DNA of 64,000 nt, taken from contig JAEOAD010000034.1 in assembly GCA_036365145.1 (NCBI GenBank), positions 20,737,501-20,801,500 on the forward strand, read 5' to 3'. The stretch is from Orientallactaga sibirica (Eukaryota; Chordata; Mammalia; Rodentia; Dipodidae). Under the pieces are notes generated by a model that was not told the DNA's origin, made no database searches, and saw only the letters and a program-made list of their open reading frames with translations. Both the position numbers and the translations under genes were made by a program. Shown here piece after piece: positions 45,112 through 55,334 of this stretch (within the stretch, counting starts at the first letter, position 1; each line of letters opens with the position of its first letter).

Positions 45112-45365
45112 GAGAGAGAGAGAGAGAGAGAGGAGGAAGGAAAGAAGGAGGGAGGAAGGGAGGGGGGAGGGAGGGAGGGAGGGAGGGAGGGAGGGAGGGA
45201 GGGAAGGAAAGAAAAGAGAAGGAATAGGGAAGGAAAAGGGAAGGGAAGGAAAGAAAGAGGACAAGAAGGAAGGATAGAAGGAAGGAGGGAAGGAAGGGAG
45301 AGAGGAAGGAAGGGAAAGAAGGAGGGAGGGAAAGAGGGAGAAAAGCAGGGAGAGAAGTAAAGGGA
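45112..45365. repeat. ~250-bp polypurine tract with (GGGA)n core
   Basis: Almost pure purine on the plus strand: (GA)n at 45,112-45,132, GGAA/AAGG, then about nine GGGA units at roughly 45,169-45,205, then degenerate GAAGG/GGGA. Many spaced GGG runs could form G-quadruplex on the plus strand, and mirror symmetry could allow triplex (H-DNA). The 94-131-codon minus-strand frames (Ser/Pro/Leu/Phe only) are a by-product of the repeat. Confidence 0.93.
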
Positions 45366-48098
45366 GGCAAGTTTTGAGTAGAGACCAGAACACAATTTGC
45401 TCCCAACCTGTTTCCCCTTCTCTGTTAAATACACACAGATTGAGTTAGACAATACATCAGTAAGGCTGGAAGAAGGAAAAAAAAACATTCATGTTGTTAA
45501 GATGATTTTTGTTTGCTCCAAACAGAGGCAGCAGCTATAGACAAAACATAAATCCATAATACCTCATTCTGTTATGTTATTATTGTTAGTTTAGGTAAAT
45601 AAAAGTATTTTCCCACCCTAAGTTCTTTCATATTGATGTGCCCAAATTTTATGAGGACTGTATTCACATGCCAGAGCCCACTAATAGAGCTAAAATGTGT
45701 TCTGGGGAGCAGAGAATGAAACATATATAGAGGTGGCAGGAACAATTTAATAGGAGAGATCTCAGAAAATGTTAGTGAGCACATCCTCTGAGGCAGCTAA
45801 GGGGGCAAATAGCTGGACTTGAAGGAAACTAAGTTTACAAACCTTCACTTGCTTCAAATACAATCGCTCCTTATATCTACTCCCTTAGATATTTTGTATC
45901 CCTCACACAATATATACACACTCAGCCTGTATTAATGAGAGCCCAAAAGGTACATGAAGAAAAGAGGAGTGTTATCTGGATGCCATGATCATTTCCTTTC
46001 TCTCAAAATGTTTTGTAAGTCATAATTTTAGATAACAAATGAAAAAAAGGAAACAATCTTCACTTTGCTCATTTAGAATCTGGGGACAGATAAAGGAAAG
46101 GAAACGTTCTTCTGTTTTTCCACTTGGAGTCTGGGAAGGGGTGGAGGTCTATTAATTTAATTAGCCTGTCAACTCAATTTGTTGGAGGTAGAATAGAGGG
46201 AAATGCAAAATGAAGCCAGTGTGTAAATAGGAATTTTCCCATAACCCACGAAGAGCGCTGTGACACCAAATGGAGGAGGAAAGTGAGGGGGTTTCATGAC
46301 ATTCTTCTTGTCACAAACAAAAGGCTCAACGTCAGTGATGGAAAACCTCTGAAAACCAAGCAGCTGCCTCGTTCCTGCCTCAGGTATCCAACCACGGACT
46401 GTATCTCATACAGCTTCTCCCTTCTCGTCCTAAAATTAAAAGATCGAAGTGATTTGTCTTTCTTAGGTAGTTAAAAATTTATAATGTTGATATTTATCAG
46501 TTAAGTAACCATGTGCAGTTAAAGTCACTAAATTATAGACCATTTCATCCCTGCATTTTCTTCAGACTCTTAATTTTCATGAACCTATTTTATACAAACT
46601 AACATCAGGGCCCAGTCTTCTTAAGAAAAACAACAATTTTCCATAGCCCTTTTGTCTTTGCATTTATATAATTTGTTTCAAGTTAGTTCTTTCATTTTTT
46701 AAATTATATATGTATTACTATACATATGTAGAATCATGTAGAATCCCCATTTGATCATATAGATTCCTCATTACACTCTTATCCTCTTCCCATTGAACGC
46801 TTTCTTCTTCCTCCCAGTATTTTCTTTCATTTTTTCTTTGTTTCTTTCTCTTTTGTTTCTTACTTCCTTTCATTTTTGCTTTCTTTTCTTCCTTACAGCC
46901 CTACTATAGTTGACACAGAACAGGTCTCCATAACTGCTAAGTGAATAAATTAATTACATATGTAACAACAGAATTTCATCTTGTGTTAACCCACTTTAAT
47001 CCCTTGAATTTGCATTGAAGGGGGACATTTTAAATTCTAACTAGAGCCACATCACTGTACATGGAAGAGGTATACTGCTGCTGATGGCAACCCCACTGGA
47101 GTATGGTTTGAGTAGACAAAGGTAACACTATCTTTAAGCCCAAGGTTATCATCCCAGCTCACTAAATCACAGAAGCAATTAATGGAGAGCCAGCCCAGCC
47201 CTTAGTGGTTTCAGCAATTGGTCTCAGAGTGTCTATGCCAAGAAAGTGGCTTCAAAGTTTCTGGTCTCAAAGACAGTCCCCCTAGGAAAACAACTCCTTG
47301 TCCAAGAGCATTGTCAATTACATCGATTTCCAGCCCACATGCCTCCAAGGATTCAATCATATACCACCCCCCCTCTAAGCAGGAGCTGGTACCACGTACA
47401 CAAAGCCTACAGTGGCTGCATTTTCTTGGTTTTGCACTACGATGTAATGACCCATATTTATGTTAGAGGGAGAGAGAGTTAACATACGGAGGATGTTAGA
47501 GAGAAGGGGAAGTGGAAGAATGTTCCCGAAAATAAAGCTTCCAACAACTGAAAGAATTGACAAAGATCGGAAAAGCCAACCTGCGATCATGTTTCTGGGA
47601 TACAAGGCACTGAGGCAAAGAGGACTAGGGGGCTCTTCTCTGGATACCTGTTAAGTAGGCTGAGTAGTCAGCATTCTAATTTTTTCCTCAAGTATATATC
47701 CCAACTCCCTGAAATGCCCACCACTGAAGTCATTACTACAGACCAAAAGATACAGGTCTCACCACACCCATTCATGGGCCCTCTCAGATTCTCCCACTTC
47801 CAGAGCTACCCCCCACCACCATCCATGGCCTAAGAGATGCCCAGTATATTCGGGTTTTTTTTTTTTCTTTTAGCTAATTAGGTAATTCATACCTTCTTTG
47901 CAGCACTTTCAGAACTTTTATCAAAAGACTCCCACAGCAATCTTTTAGAGTATGCTGAACAGGAATGATACTGCCCATTTAAAAATGGAGATATTAATTT
48001 TTCAATGCCTCCCCAACACTTTCAAGATAATACACTTTTTTAGGATAGCTTATCACCCATTCTAAACTTGGGCTTTTGCATCCCTTTCTAACTTCTCT
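45366..48098. other. single-copy non-coding sequence
   Basis: About 2.7 kb without an identified gene or interspersed repeat. A T/C-rich stretch at 46,800-46,900 and an AT-rich TTAATTTAATTAG at 46,152-46,164 stand out. Short frames (62-82 codons) occur on both strands without motifs. Confidence 0.45.
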
Positions 48099-48099
48099 T

Positions 48100-48415
48100 C
48101 CCTATCCTCCAGCATCCACACTGTGTTCAAGTTATGCAGAATAACTTATGCTTCATGACCTTGACTCATCCATGTCCTTCCCTGGAACACCTCTCTGCCA
48201 TACCATCCTACTAACCAGTAGATGAATCTTGCAAACTCTCATATATGTGTCAAATTTCAGACCTGTGTTGTCTCCTGCAGGAAAGCAGATACTATTTCCT
48301 CTCTCAAGCTGATGTAAAGCCCCCAGTGTCTACCTGCATTGTACCAACTTTTTCTCGTCATGGGCTTTCCCATCTGACTGTGAGTTCTAAAACACTAGGA
48401 ACATATATCTGAAAG
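48100..48415 (+). mobile_element. L2 LINE 3' portion, ancient
   Basis: CTATCCTCCAGCATCCACAC, CTTGACTCATCCATGTCCTT, CCCTGGAACACCTCTCTGCC and CTGACTGTGAGTTCTAAAAC fit the L2 order ('ctgtgcctggaatgccct…gactgtgagctccttgag'). Confidence 0.6.
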
Positions 48416-48851
48416 TGGAAACTCAAAACAACTTGATTTTAATTTTCAAAATTACAGGGAAGGATGTATTGACTCAGTAATGTAATGTAATTCTTCCACT
48501 AGTGGCTTAAACCACATCACTAGCATTCAATCTTCATCTCATGCCCTCCAAAATCTACTGTCGTTCTCTCCACACAGCATCTCTTGGAATGCATAAGAAA
48601 GTGTAAAATTTGTACAAATTTCACATAAAAAAAGCCAAAGGGTTACCTTTAGCTACACCTATGGACATGTTAAGGATTTCACAAGTAAAAATGAATAGAA
48701 GGACAAAGAGTGGGAGAAGGGTCGGCAGCTGTGAAACCATTATCACAATCTAGGGCTAGCAGGAAAGATGGAGAAAAGCAGACGGAGCTAGGACATGTTT
48801 TGGCAATAAAGAGTGAATGCTTTTAAATAGAGAAAACACAGATGAGAAGGA

Positions 48852-49655
48852 TGATTTGGAGGTGTTTATTTTGTATCCTGCTACTTTACTAAATGTGTTT
48901 ATCAGTTCTAACAATTTGCTGGTAGAGTCTTTAGGGTCCTTTATATATAGAATCATATCATCTGCAAATAATGATAATTTGATCTCTTCCTTTCCAATTT
49001 GTATCCATTTTAAGAGTGTCTCTGGCCTTATTGCTATAGCTAAGACTGCTAGCACTATATTAAATAAAAGTGGGGACAGTGGACACCCTTGTCTTGTTCC
49101 TGAATTTACTGAAAAATCTTCAAGTTTTTCCCCATTTAGTATTATGTTGGCTGTCAGCCAACTGTGAACAAATTCCAATTGCATGTGCTGCCTTGCGGGC
49201 AAGCGCAGCATTGTGCCCTTGCATCACTTTACATCTGGCTAAATGTGGGACCTGCAGAATCAAATGGATGTTCTTAGGCTTGGCAGGCAGGTGCCTTAAC
49301 TGCTAAGCCATCTCTCCATCCTGAGGCATATATATTCTTAAAATATGTCCTTATGATTTTCTGAATTTTTTGGTATTTGTAGTAATGGTGCCATTTTCAT
49401 CACTAATTTTAGTAATTTTTGTCTCTTCTTTCTTTCTTCTAGACAGATTTGCTAAGGGTTTATCAATCTTGCTTATCCTTTCAAAGAACCAACATCTTTG
49501 TTCATTGATTCTTTGGAATTTTTTTTGTTTCTATTTCATTTCTGACCTAACCTTTATTATTTCTTCCCATCTACTGATTTTTGGTTTGCCTTGTTCTTCC
49601 TTTTCAAGGCCTTAAGGTGAAGCATTAAATTGTTTACTTGTGAACTCTGTCTCAT
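48852..49655 (-). pseudogene. L1-b ORF2 reverse-transcriptase fragment
   Basis: The minus-strand frame reads [20 protein letters not shown], then [16 protein letters not shown] with the intact F/YADD catalytic pair, then [12 protein letters not shown]. It ends at ...TSKS where the flanking repeat starts. Upstream codons (49,323-49,650) resume after a SINE and show stops. The fragment keeps the RT core motif but lacks thumb and C-terminal domain. Confidence 0.88.
49153..49322 (-). mobile_element. DIP-type SINE in L1-b ORF2, variant subfamily
   Basis: Plus-strand reading ends with CTAAGCCATCTCTCCATCC, the reversed SINE head. It also contains GAATCAAATGG (B-box region) and TTTACATCTGGCTAAATGTG. 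The reversed copy carries the same extra segment (AAGGGCACAATGCTGC followed by CTTGCCC) as the SINE at 34,168. The TC stretch and A-tail are absent. Confidence 0.82.
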
Positions 49656-49656
49656 T

Positions 49657-50338
49657 TCTTTTTTTTTATTAGTTCTGTATATAGTGTATATACAGCCATG
49701 ATGGTACCATTGTTAGCCTTCTCCCTGTCCTCCCCCTCCATGGATAATGTGGGTCTTGCCTTATGGGGATAGCCATCAGTTATGCGGGAGAGGCAATGAC
49801 TCTGTGCATAATGACTCAACTCATGGCTCTAACAATCTTTCTGCCCTCTCATCTGTGAATTTCCCTGAGCCATATATATGATTTGGTAGGAGTTGAGTGT
49901 TCTGTGAGTCTATCTCCTTTGCCCTTGTGCTGGTACCAGGTTCACCAAGAAAGCAGCACTTTTGCTCATTTCCTCCATGTTCCATCCAAAGAGCATATGG
50001 TGTTTTCAGCAGTAAGGTCTTACCATTAACCTTTGGTGGGTCATCAAGTACTCTGACAGAAATCTGTCTTCTTTTGGGAAACCTTGTAGGTCTCACTGAT
50101 CAACAGCTCATTGTAGATGTTAACCATGTGTTGATATGGGGAGTTTCAGGTCAGTGCCAAGGGAAAAAGAAGGAAGAAAAAATACAGGTAATATGAAAGA
50201 GAAAGAGAGAAGAGAATGAAGAGGGAGTGATAGAGAAACAGGAGAAGTTTGAGGTTAGTCTTCATTATACCCTCTCTAGGCCCCTGCAATTCACATGTTC
50301 TCTCTAAGCACCTGGTGCAGGTTCAACCTTAATATAGT
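49657..50338 (-). mobile_element. L1 3' UTR (type 1) inserted in L1-b ORF2, internally deleted
   Basis: It begins (3' end) with a T-run at 49,660 and GTATATACAGCCATGATGGT. It continues with ACTCTGTGCATAATGACTCA, GGCTCTAACAATCTTTCTGC, GTAAGGTCTTACCATTAACC and ACAGCTCATTGTAGATGTTA to GGTTCAACCTTAATATAGTC. It is collinear with 9991-11,160 except that roughly 480 bp are missing in the middle. ORF2 codons of L1-b continue on both sides. Confidence 0.82.
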
Positions 50339-51239
50339 CACTTAGAGTTATAAATTTCCCTCTTAGGACTACCTTCATTGTGTCCCAAAGGTTTTGATAT
50401 GTTGTATTCTCATTTGATTCTGTGAATTTATTGGTTTCCTTTTTGATTCATTCAATGATCCATTCTTCATTCAATAGTATAATGTTTAGTCTCCATGAAT
50501 TTCTGTATGCTCTGTAGTTTTTCTTGTTGCTGATTTGTAGTTTAATCCCATTAGGGTCAGATAAAGTACAAAGGATTATTTCATTTTTCCTATATTTGTT
50601 AAGATTTGCTTTGTATCCTAATATATGGCCTGTTTTGGAGAATGTTTCAAGTGCTGCTGAGAAAAATGTATATTCTCCAGCATTTGGATGGAATGTTCTG
50701 TAGATATCTGTTAGATCCATTTGTTTCATGACATCCTTTAATCCAGATGTCACTCTGTTTGTTTTTTGCCAGGATGACCTGTCAATTGAAGAGAGTGGGG
50801 TATTGAAGTCACCCATTACAATTGTGTTTGGTGTTATCTGTGATCTTAAGTCTAATAGTGCTTGCTTGATGAAATTGGGATCCCCCACATTCAGTGTATA
50901 TACATTTAGGATTGTAATGCCCTCCTGTTTGAGTGTTCCTTTAATCAGTATAAAGTGACCTTCTTTATCTTTCCTCACTAATGTTGCTTTGAAGTCTATC
51001 CTGTCAGATGTTAGGATAGCAACCCCTTCTTGGTTCCTAGGCCCATTGGCTTGAAATACTATTTTGTTTTCTTTCACCCTAAGACAATGTCTATCTTTTA
51101 TTGAGAGATAGTTTCCTGGAGGCAACATACAGCAGGATCCGTCTCTTAATCCAGTCTGCAAGCCTGTGCTTTCGGTTGGGGCATTGAGGCCATTGATATT
51201 AAGAGTTACTATTGAAAGATATGTGTTTATTCTTGCCAT
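50339..51239 (-). pseudogene. L1-b ORF2 endonuclease domain, open but damaged
   Basis: A 263-codon frame opens at 51,239 with STLNINGLNAPT-like residues (as SIVTLNINGLNAPT) and covers the apurinic-type endonuclease domain. The metal-binding GDFNTP motif is intact. The segment around 51,115-51,190 is read out of phase: the conserved CCLQET motif with the catalytic Glu is visible only in the next frame. The usual IDHILGH reads TGHILGY (Asp lost), and SDHNG reads SDPNG (His lost). Three of the four key catalytic positions are therefore damaged, although the frame stays open. Confidence 0.9.
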
Positions 51240-51329
51240 TCTTCTTGTGCAGTGCTTCCTGTTTTCCTTTTACTGTCTTGTTTAAATTGTTATTTGAGTG
51301 TGGTTTATTTTTTCCTATTTATTTATGTG

Positions 51330-52371
51330 TGTAATTTGCATTCTTTTCAGAGTATAGGATTCCTTCAAGTATTTTCTGTAGAACTGGCTTAGTTGTCATA
51401 AATTCCTTTAGCTTATTTTTGTTATTAAATGTCCTTATTGTTTCTTCAATTTGAATATATAGCTCTGCAGGATAAAATAATCTTGGTTAAAAGTTGTAAT
51501 ATTTCAGAACTTGGAATACATCATTACAAGCCCTTCTGGCTTTTAATGCTAGTGTTGAGTAATATGCTGTTATCTTGATGGGCTTGCCTTTATAGGGGAC
51601 TTGATTTTCTCTCTAATTGCTTTCAATATATTTTCTTTGGTTTGCATGTTTAGTAGTTTAATTATAACATGGTGAGGAGAGATTCTTTACAGGTTTTGTC
51701 TGTTTGGTGTTCTGAAAGCTTCCTGTATCTGCACTGGCATTTTTTTCCCAATTTGGGGAAATTTTTCTTCTATGATTTTGTTAAAAATGCCTACTATGCC
51801 TTTGGGTTGAAATTCTTCTCCTTCTGCTATTCCCTGAATTCTTATGTTTGATCTTTTCATAGTGTCCCAAATATCTTGAAATTCCCACTTATACCTTCTT
51901 ATTAACTTGTCTTTATCTTTGTTGGACTGTATTAGATCTGCCACCTGGTCTTCTAGTTTAGATATTCTGTTCTCTCCTTCATCCATTCTACTGGTGAGAC
52001 TTTCCATAGAGTTTTTCACTTGACTGACTGTTTTTCAGTGCTAGTATTTCTGTCTGGTTATCTTTAGTATTTCTATTTCCTTACTCATGCCTTGTAATGA
52101 CCTCCTTGTTTCATTAAATTGATTTCTTGTGTTCTTTCGGAATTCCTTCAGCAGTTTGTTTTCTTCTTTAATTCCTTTGTTTTCTTCTTTGATTCATTTG
52201 ATTTATTCTTTGATTTCTTTGAGTATAGATAAAATCATTTGCTTTGAAAACTGTTTCAGGTATTTCATGTAAAACTGTCCCATTGAGGGAGATTTCTGAT
52301 GGATTTATAATTTTTGGTGGAATGTATTGTCTGGATTCTTTGTGTTTCTTATAATGTAGTGATTTTTGCAT
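51330..52371 (-). pseudogene. L1-b ORF1 remains
   Basis: An N-terminal frame starts at 52,371 (MQKSLHYKKHKESRQYIPPK). The coiled-coil and RRM-start segment lies at 51,687-52,019 with RMDEGENRISKLEDQVADL, then WDTMKRSNIRIQGIAEGEEF and KIIEEKFPQIGKK, all hallmarks of L1 ORF1p. Stops between these pieces break the frame. The N-terminus is unlike that of L1-a. Confidence 0.88.
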
Positions 52372-52478
52372 CCTGAGTTGATGCTTGGGTTTTCTAATTA
52401 TCTGCAGTGCTGTTAGACTTGGAAACCCAACTTTATGTACCTTCAGAGTAGAAGTTTAAGGTGCCAAGTTTAGCTCTT

Positions 52479-52690
52479 TAAAAAAAGATTTTATTTATTT
52501 TTATTTGTATATTTATTAAATATGGGGGGAGAGTGAGAATGGGCATGCCAGGGCCTCTAGCTACTGCAAACAAACTCCATATGCATGCAACACAATGTGC
52601 ATCTGGCTTATGTAGGAACTGGAGATTTGAACCAGGGTCCATAGGCTCCGCAGACATGTACCTTAACCACTAAGCCATCTCTCCAGCCCC
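52479..52690 (-). mobile_element. DIP-type SINE in L1-b 5' UTR
   Basis: Plus strand ends CTAAGCCATCTCTCCAGCCCC (the reversed head), with GAACCAGGGTCCATAGGC (B-box region), GCATGCAACACAATGTGCAT and a TATTTATT tail at the left. AAGTTTAGCTCTT (52,466-52,478) and AAATGTAGCTCTT (52,691-52,703) form a 13-bp target duplication with two mismatches. Confidence 0.92.
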
Positions 52691-53774
52691 AAATGTAGCT
52701 CTTGTACTCCAATCCAACTGCAGAAGTAATCCTAGGTGTGGAGTTTGCATGCTATTCAAGTATTCTAGTGGACTGGGTAGAGCAATTTACTGGAAAGAGT
52801 CTACAATTGAACTGAGCAATATACACATCCGTAAAAACTAGCACAGATTATGCAAGTGTGGGGATTGAACAAACAGATGACCTTATAAAGCCAAAATACC
52901 TAAGAGTGTATGTTGCTCTATACCCTTATTCCTGTTAGCTGGGAGGCTGATATTTCTGTTCTGAAATGGGTTGCAGGTCTGCCTGAGTCTGAATCAGACC
53001 CTGCCTCCAATAATGACAGAAGAAAAAGACAAAGGCCTTATGAATCTGAAAGCATCAAAGGCAACAATAGTCAACCTCAAAATACAGCTTAATTGAGAAT
53101 GGTAAAGCCAAACACAAATTTGTAACCCATAACCTGCCCTGACATAGAAAGGGAGATTAGCATTTCCAGTGCAGGTCTATGTATCTGCCTTTTTGTCAGT
53201 CAGCTTCATTACCTTCTGGAGTGGCTTCCAATCTCACCAATGCTGAGTGCCCACCTTGATCTCTCCATGTTGAGCTTTGGATCTGGTGTTCTGATCAGTT
53301 GTGCTGGATGTCCTGCCATTGGGTGCTGAATCCATTCTCTGGACATTCGTGGTTCTGGTGGCTGGAGGATGGGAGAGTGCAGGAAGAATGGAGCTGTACT
53401 GGAACTGCTTAGCTGGTCCCAACTGTATCCCCTTCATGTGGTCTCTGCAGTCTCTCCTTCAAGTTTCTTGTCTTTGCAAGGAGGCTGATGAAGTTGGAAA
53501 ATCCCCTTGTTTGGTCTCTGTTCCTGCAGTTCGGTGGCACCAGCCAGGAGGACATGCATATCTTCATGGATCAGGGCCACAAACACCTCAGAAGGATTCT
53601 GGCTAGTTTCCTCCTTTCTGGTAGATATTGATCTCTCCTGCTTCTCCACTGTAGCCAATAAAAACCTATACATCTTCACTTTTTGGAGGAAAAATGTATT
53701 TTGCTGTAGTTTTGCTTAAATCCCTCTCTAGGCTATTTTAGCGTGACTCCTATGCATGCAGCCATCTTATCCGG
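52691..53774 (-). promoter_or_regulatory. L1-b 5' UTR / internal promoter region
   Basis: About 1.1 kb upstream of ORF1 on the minus strand, non-repetitive and unlike the monomer-type 5' UTR of L1-a. The first transcribed bases read CCGGATAAGATGGCTGCATG. AAGATGGC at 53,761-53,768 matches the YY1-type site that human L1 also carries near its start. Open frames here (53,234-53,719, both strands) lack domains. Promoter activity is inferred from position. Confidence 0.6.
53761..53768 (-). promoter_or_regulatory. YY1-like motif at L1-b 5' terminus
   Basis: AAGATGGC about six to eight bases inside the element. In human L1 a YY1 site at the same place directs accurate start of transcription. Here this is a position and motif match only. 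Confidence 0.45.
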
Positions 53775-53787
53775 TAATGAGAAGGAC

Positions 53788-54100
53788 ATTTTTTAAACAT
53801 TTTTTGACAACTTCTATACTTACACACAATAAACCATGATATTTTCCTCCCCCATTTTCCCCTTCACAACTCTGCTCTCCACCATATTGCCTCCATTTCT
53901 CTTTTAGTCTCTCTTTTATTTTGATGTCATTGACTTTTTCTACTATTATGAGGGTCTTATGAAGGTATTGCTAGGAACTGCAAAGTCATGGATATTAAGG
54001 CCAATTTCTATCTAGGCAGTTGCATTGTAAGGAGTGGTATTCTTCCTTTGCCTTTTACATTCCTTCAGCCACCTCTTCTGCAATGGACCCTGAGCCTTGA
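53788..54100 (-). mobile_element. L1 3' end (type 2), target of L1-b insertion
   Basis: Collinear with 4133-4455: TTGACAACTTCTATACTTAC, TTTTATTTTGATGTCATTGA, GTTGCATTGTAAGGAGTGGT and TGCAATGGACCCTGAGCCTT. The A-tail side (TTTTTTAAACATTTTTT) touches the right-hand duplication of L1-b, so L1-b landed at or next to this older element's tail. Confidence 0.8.
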
Positions 54101-54383
54101 TTTTTATATGTGGGGCTTGACCAACAGGTAATACCAACTTCTGCATAAAGAGAGCTTGGAAGGAAGGTGATAGTGATGATAAAAGGGATCAAGTTTGAAT
54201 AGCAGGGTCAATAATTCCATTGGGTCATTGTTTTGATGGCATCCAGGTGACTTCAGTTTGGTGTGCTGATTTATCATTCCAGACCTGCCATAATCAAGAC
54301 AGGGTCTAGAGAGGCTGAGTAATGGAGGTCAGCTGTTCAGTCATGAACTGAAGATTTGGTCAGAGAGGGACTGAACTTAAAGT
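54101..54383. other. single-copy non-coding sequence
   Basis: Nothing recognised. Confidence 0.5.
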
Positions 54384-54384
54384 T

Positions 54385-54565
54385 ATCCAGATCTTGATTC
54401 TATTGCTAACTCTGTAGCTGTCAAGCTATATAATCTTGGTCCATTCACCTCCCCTCTCTCAACCTCCCCAATTTTCAGGGTTTTGTGAAGATATGCCTGT
54501 CAAAATGTGTGATAAACTATAAGAGAATGAATATCTGTCAGAGCTATGATCATCTTAATATATGC
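54385..54565 (+). mobile_element. MIR SINE
   Basis: CTTGATTCTATTGCTAACTC, ATATAATCTTGGTCCATTCA, CCTCCCCTCTCTCAACCTCC and GGGTTTTGTGAAGATATGC follow the MIR order ('gctgtgtgaccttgggcaagttacttaacctctctgtgcctcag…gttgtgaggatta'). Confidence 0.75.
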
Positions 54566-54961
54566 ACAACCATCAAAATGAGAGGAATTTTTAAATGAAA
54601 ACGAGCCATATGAGAGAAATTGGGAACATTCTGTCTCTAGGCCCTAATCCTTTGAAACAATCCCAAAAACAACCTGAACCTGCTAGTGCTGATGAAACAC
54701 TGTGCTTACTTTGTTTTTTAAACTCCCCCATCACAAATAGTTAGTTGCTCACAGCTTGTCTCCTGAGGCCAAAGCTAAAATGTAATTCTCCCCTTTATGT
54801 CTTGTTGTTCAAATCCAGTCTATTTGGCTGAAGAAATAGGCCAGACAGTATCCCTCAGGACTGTCCTCCCACCAGCCACTGGGGAACTTGGAGATGATTT
54901 GCCAGCAAAGTGCTAAGGGCTGAAACTACCACTTGTGAACCAAACATTGTAAATTTGGAGG

Positions 54962-55042
54962 CCATTTTTTTTCTTTTTCTTCTTTTCTTTTTTCTTTTCT
55001 TTTTTTTTTCTTTTCTTTTTTTTTTTCTTTTTTTTTTTTTAG
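54962..55042. repeat. (TTTTC)n polypyrimidine tract
   Basis: About 80 bases of T and C only on the plus strand (TTTCTTTTTC pattern), ending in TTAGCAGC. The 90- and 94-codon frames across it are low-complexity artefacts. The tract followed by an AG resembles a splice acceptor, but no exon is supported. Confidence 0.92.
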
Positions 55043-55334
55043 CAGCAAAGCCTGGGAATGCCCAAGAAGTGGATGAGGTCATCTGTCTGGTTGTAAGCAG
55101 CATGTTCTGCAGGTCTTCACATTCCACATTACATCATGCTGGAAAGAGAAAGTGTCTGGATATTCCTTATGCAAGCTGCAGGGGTGTGAAGTAAGGCAGA
55201 CACTGGCTTGCTGGAGTCACAGTTCCCTCATTGTGCTCACACGTGTGTATGCACACACATTAACTCTGCCAGCAGCGATAGAGTGCCTGTTCTGTGCCTG
55301 TGAGTCTCCATGTCAAAACTTCATGTTCAATCCC
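55043..55334. other. single-copy non-coding sequence
   Basis: Nothing recognised. It includes CACACGTGTGTATGCACACACA near 55,238. Confidence 0.5.

Larger units (their letters stand above)
48852..53776 (-). mobile_element. L1 retrotransposon (L1-b), 5' end kept, 3' half absent
   Basis: On the minus strand: 5' terminus near 53,774 (starts CCGGATAAGATGGC), 5' UTR of about 1.2 kb, ORF1 from 52,371, ORF2 from 51,239, then an abrupt end inside the reverse-transcriptase region at 48,852. There is no ORF2 C-terminus, 3' UTR or A-tail. ATGAGAAGGA lies at both edges (48,842-48,851 and 53,777-53,786), as a target-site duplication would. Two SINEs and one L1 3' UTR piece inserted later. Usual L1 copies are truncated at the 5' end, so this structure is unusual. 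Confidence 0.85.

Noticed and set aside
45047..45488. Overlapping minus-strand open frames of 94-131 codons
   Set aside because: They are translations of the polypurine tract: only Ser, Pro, Leu and Phe, open in all three frames. Not a protein.
53234..53719. Frames of 67-101 codons on both strands
   Set aside because: They fall in the L1-b 5' UTR and have no domain.
54962..55050. Polypyrimidine tract followed by AG, considered as a splice acceptor
   Set aside because: The tract is a simple repeat, and no open exon with a donor site or recognisable protein follows.
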